Below are positions 61,854 to 64,000 of a stretch of 64,000 nucleotides of DNA, piece after piece. This DNA comes from Prochlorococcus sp. AG-347-L17. Its GTDB lineage: Bacteria; Cyanobacteriota; Cyanobacteriia; PCC-6307; Cyanobiaceae. The DNA is taken from positions 124,001 through 188,000 of the forward strand of contig QCCN01000001.1 in assembly GCA_003278925.1 (NCBI GenBank). The letters are read 5' to 3'. The notes under the pieces are model-generated. The model had not been told where the DNA came from, did not search any database, and saw only the letters and a program-made list of their open reading frames with translations. A program made the translations under genes and the position numbers. Numbering within the stretch: position 1 is the stretch's first letter; each line of letters opens with the position of its first letter.

Positions 61854-62750
61854 ATGACAGTTGCATGGGTATTCCCTGGACAGGGTTCGCAAAAAATTGG
61901 AATGGCAAAACAAATTGAAAATTTGCCCAACACAAAAGAGAGGTTTAGTTATGCATCTGAAATATTTGAGAGGAATTTATTTGAAATTTGTGAGTTAAAT
62001 ACTGAACCAACAAATCCTCTTGTTGATTTAAATAACACAAGAAATACCCAAATTTGTCTTTTTTTAGTTGAATCAATTTTATTAGATGCATTAAAGGAAA
62101 ATGGATTTAAACCAACATATGTTGCTGGGCATAGTTTAGGAGAAATTACTGCACTATATTGTGCGGATGTTTTTTCATTCGAAGATTGTGTCTCTCTAAT
62201 AAAAGAAAGGTCTCAATTAATGGTAAATGCTGGGAAAGGATCCATGGCAGCAATAATTGGTTTTGATAGAAATCAACTTGATCTATTAGTACAAAAAATT
62301 GATGATATTGTAATTGCTAATGATAATAGCTCTTCCCAAGTCGTCTTATCAGGATCTACTGAAGCATTAGATAATTTATCGAGAGAAATTTCTTGCAAAA
62401 GATTCTTGAAATTAAATGTTTCAGGTGCATTTCATTCACCATTTATGAATGAACCTTCATCAAAATTTTCTGACTATTTAAAAAAGATTAAATTTAATAA
62501 TCCCTCTTTCCCTGTCATAAGCAATTATGAACCTTCACTTTGTAGTGATCCAAACGAGCTTAAAATTAGATTAGAAATGCAAATGTGTAATGGAGTGAGG
62601 TGGCGAGAAACTATGGATTTAATGGCAAAAGATAGCGATCTTCACATTGTTGAAATTGGCCCTTCTAATGTACTAAGCGGTTTAGGAAAAAGACATCTTA
62701 AAGATGTAAAAATTTCTCAAGTTTCATCTTCTGATCAAATATCTTATTAG
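61854..62750 (+). CDS. fabD: Malonyl-CoA:ACP transacylase
   Basis: Loads malonate onto ACP. The nucleophile is Ser94 in AGHSLGE, and the catalytic His is in SGAFHSPFM near residue 200. The N-terminal VFPGQGSQKIGM at 6-17 is typical. I start at ATG 61854 with AAGGAG about 6 bases upstream, giving 298 residues; an open frame extends to 61830 inside fabH. Gap to plsC is 5 bases. Confidence 0.95.
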   Translation: MTVAWVFPGQGSQKIGMAKQIENLPNTKERFSYASEIFERNLFEICELNTEPTNPLVDLNNTRNTQICLFLVESILLDALKENGFKPTYVAGHSLGEITALYCADVFSFEDCVSLIKERSQLMVNAGKGSMAAIIGFDRNQLDLLVQKIDDIVIANDNSSSQVVLSGSTEALDNLSREISCKRFLKLNVSGAFHSPFMNEPSSKFSDYLKKIKFNNPSFPVISNYEPSLCSDPNELKIRLEMQMCNGVRWRETMDLMAKDSDLHIVEIGPSNVLSGLGKRHLKDVKISQVSSSDQISY

Positions 62751-62755
62751 TTTGC

Positions 62756-63376
62756 ATGAAAAATCATACTATTCAAAAATTAATCTATGGATTAGTTAGC
62801 AAGATTTTTGTATTTCCTATTTATAAATTTGTATTTAAAGGCCATTTAATAGGTAGAGAAAATATTCCTCAAAAAGATTCTTTTATAATGGTTTCTAATC
62901 ATGGTTCTTTACTTGATCCTCCTTTGTTAGGCCATGCCCTTGGACGTAATATATCTTTTATGGCCAAGGCAGAGCTTTTTAAAATTCCTTTTCTCGGTTT
63001 TATTATCAAGGCTTGTGGAGCATATCCTGTAAAAAGAGGAATTGCTGATAAAAATACAATTAAAACAGCGTGTAAAAAATTATTAAATGATAATTGTATT
63101 GGAATTTTTATTGATGGCACACGTCAAAAAAATGGACTAGTTAATAAGCCTAAACAAGGTGCAGCATTATTAGCCTTTAAAAATCAAAAATTATTATTGC
63201 CTGTTGCAATAGTTAATTCACATAGACTAATAAGATTTAAATTCTTTATTCCTTTGTTTTCAAAAATAGTTATTAAAGTGGGAAAACCTGTTCAACCTCC
63301 ACAAAGTTCATCAAGAGAGGATCTGAATTCTGTAACAATGCACCTCCAAGATAAAATTAATAATTTGATTGGATGA
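62756..63376 (+). CDS. plsC: 1-acyl-glycerol-3-phosphate acyltransferase
   Basis: Makes phosphatidic acid from lysophosphatidic acid, completing the PlsX-based route. The HX4D motif is His49...Asp54 (NHGSLLD), the second motif near 80-100 (PFLGFIIKACGAYPVKRG) and the IDGTR motif at about 119-123. A hydrophobic N-terminal stretch (IYGLVSKIFVFPIYKFVF) suggests membrane attachment. Length is 206. It is the last gene of the lipid cluster; it ends 4 bases from the convergent tsaB stop. Confidence 0.92.
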   Translation: MKNHTIQKLIYGLVSKIFVFPIYKFVFKGHLIGRENIPQKDSFIMVSNHGSLLDPPLLGHALGRNISFMAKAELFKIPFLGFIIKACGAYPVKRGIADKNTIKTACKKLLNDNCIGIFIDGTRQKNGLVNKPKQGAALLAFKNQKLLLPVAIVNSHRLIRFKFFIPLFSKIVIKVGKPVQPPQSSSREDLNSVTMHLQDKINNLIG

Positions 63377-63380
63377 ATAT

Positions 63381-64000
63381 TTAGTTAATTGGAGAAATAG
63401 GGTAAAGAGGCAAAACTTTTCTCCAGGAATCTGCATTTGAATTAAATAAAGTTTTATTTGATAAATCCAATAGTTCTTTTAAATCTTCTTTATCATCATA
63501 AGAAGCCTCAAAAGAAAGTTCTTTACTCTCAAGTGCTTTGACAACTTTTGGTAAAACTGTTTCTCGAATGACTAGATCCAAGGAGTTTTTTTCGCTATGA
63601 CAAATTTCATATTTACCTGCAATAAAACCCTTCCGTTTTAATTTTTTGTAAATCCAAAATGATTGTTCGTTTGAAAAGATATTATTTTTTGATGCAATTC
63701 TTTTTGCCATTATTTCAAATGAACTAAAACTGTCTAGAGGACACTTTATTTGTTGTGAGATAGTTCTTGCTAAAACTACAATTAGTCGTGAAGCATTAAA
63801 ATTTGCTGGCCCTATGCTGACAGATAACTTATTTATTTTTTGTAAATTGTCTTTGGAAATGAATTTGTTAAGATCATTAATTAAGTTGTTGCAAAGGTCA
63901 TTATCAAATTTTTTGATAAATAATTGATCAGATTCAAGGTCATTGTCCCTTCTATAACCAAACCCAAAAGAATCGTCTGTGCTATGAATAACTAATGAAG
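63381..64000 (-). CDS. tsaB: tRNA threonylcarbamoyladenosine protein TsaB, 3' part (cut by window edge)
   Basis: Partner of TsaD in making the t6A base in tRNAs that read ANN codons. I read one open frame on the reverse strand from the right edge to a stop at 63381; an ATG at 63710 is internal, not the start. The visible start SLVIHSTDDSFGFGYRR and the motif SIGPANFNASRLIVVLARTI correspond to the ASKHA family's first strands and to 'GPGSFTGVRIG' of TsaB. The N-terminal few residues lie beyond the window. It is convergent with plsC. Confidence 0.85.
   Translation of the reverse strand, partial: SLVIHSTDDSFGFGYRRDNDLESDQLFIKKFDNDLCNNLINDLNKFISKDNLQKINKLSVSIGPANFNASRLIVVLARTISQQIKCPLDSFSSFEIMAKRIASKNNIFSNEQSFWIYKKLKRKGFIAGKYEICHSEKNSLDLVIRETVLPKVVKALESKELSFEASYDDKEDLKELLDLSNKTLFNSNADSWRKVLPLYPISPIN

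Noticed and set aside
63381-63710. Independent 109-residue gene at the right edge
   Set aside because: The frame continues open to the window edge and carries TsaB motifs, so it is part of tsaB.

Overview
The window is a gene-dense, strongly AT-rich stretch of chromosome from a unicellular marine cyanobacterium. It is most probably Prochlorococcus of a high-light-adapted type. The evidence is oxygenic-photosynthesis genes (petL, an hli gene, ndhO, ycf3, crtQ/zds, a CRR7-like gene, rpaA, rpaB) together with very low GC, very short intergenic spacers, and families typical of picocyanobacteria (UPF0367, DUF751, DUF2973, DUF3120, DUF4346, DUF4912). I cannot name the strain from sequence alone. 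No insertion sequence, prophage, CRISPR array, defence locus or biosynthetic cluster was found; this is mostly core chromosome.

Layout. 1-315: 5' part of peptide deformylase. 396-9043: an S9-type peptidase, the convergent sufBCDS operon for Fe-S cluster assembly, an unrecognised protein in the place where sufR often sits in other cyanobacteria, a DUF4912 protein and a small membrane protein. 9076-15870: phosphoglucomutase, RarA, phosphopantetheinyl transferase, PrxQ, a divergent-type CoaX, PAPS reductase and NDH-2. 15920-19859: an SLC13-type permease followed by a Ktr/Trk-type K+ uptake pair. 19866-25533: small and regulatory genes (ribbon-helix-helix protein, Nif11-like protein, twin-CX3C peptide, hli), an ABC-F ATPase and an HtrA protease. 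25545-30185: YihY/BrkB, an inositol-phosphatase-like enzyme, TolC and a PDZ/radical-SAM protein. 30364-35291: DUF3120, NadB, a VKOR-thioredoxin fusion, RimO and PetL. 35356-42271: DUF4346, an acyltransferase-like protein, a RibD-C reductase, a tandem PTPS protein, shikimate kinase, CRR7, GST, DUF751, RbfA and HemD. 42264-50616: zeta-carotene desaturase, an A-type Fe-S carrier, an LpxB-like glycosyltransferase, NdhO, a J-domain protein, cysteine synthase and a CbiO-like ATPase. 50666-52615: tRNA-Asn with a terminator, an AT-rich low-coding patch, then rpaA. 52612-58517: holB, tmk, a copper ATPase, ycf3 and radA. 58625-64000: rpaB followed by the lipid cluster plsX-fabH-fabD-plsC, and the convergent tsaB, cut by the window edge.

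How the genes work together. Sulfur is reduced by CysH, fixed by CysK, mobilised by SufS and built into clusters by SufBCD, with an A-type carrier nearby. PlsX, FabH, FabD and PlsC supply membrane lipid, and the phosphopantetheinyl transferase activates their acyl carrier protein. Ycf3, PetL, NdhO, Hli and Zds serve the thylakoid, while RpaA and RpaB control circadian and high-light gene expression. Many genes overlap by 1-14 bases or start with GTG or TTG.

The most interesting anomalies are: a 124-residue repetitive N-terminal extension on PlsX; a tandem PTPS protein whose first domain has lost the catalytic His; a CoaX lacking the usual first Asp; a free-standing Nif11-like protein ending in Gly-Gly-Leu; a dyad operator candidate upstream of a ribbon-helix-helix gene; and two divergent gene pairs whose start codons touch or nearly touch.
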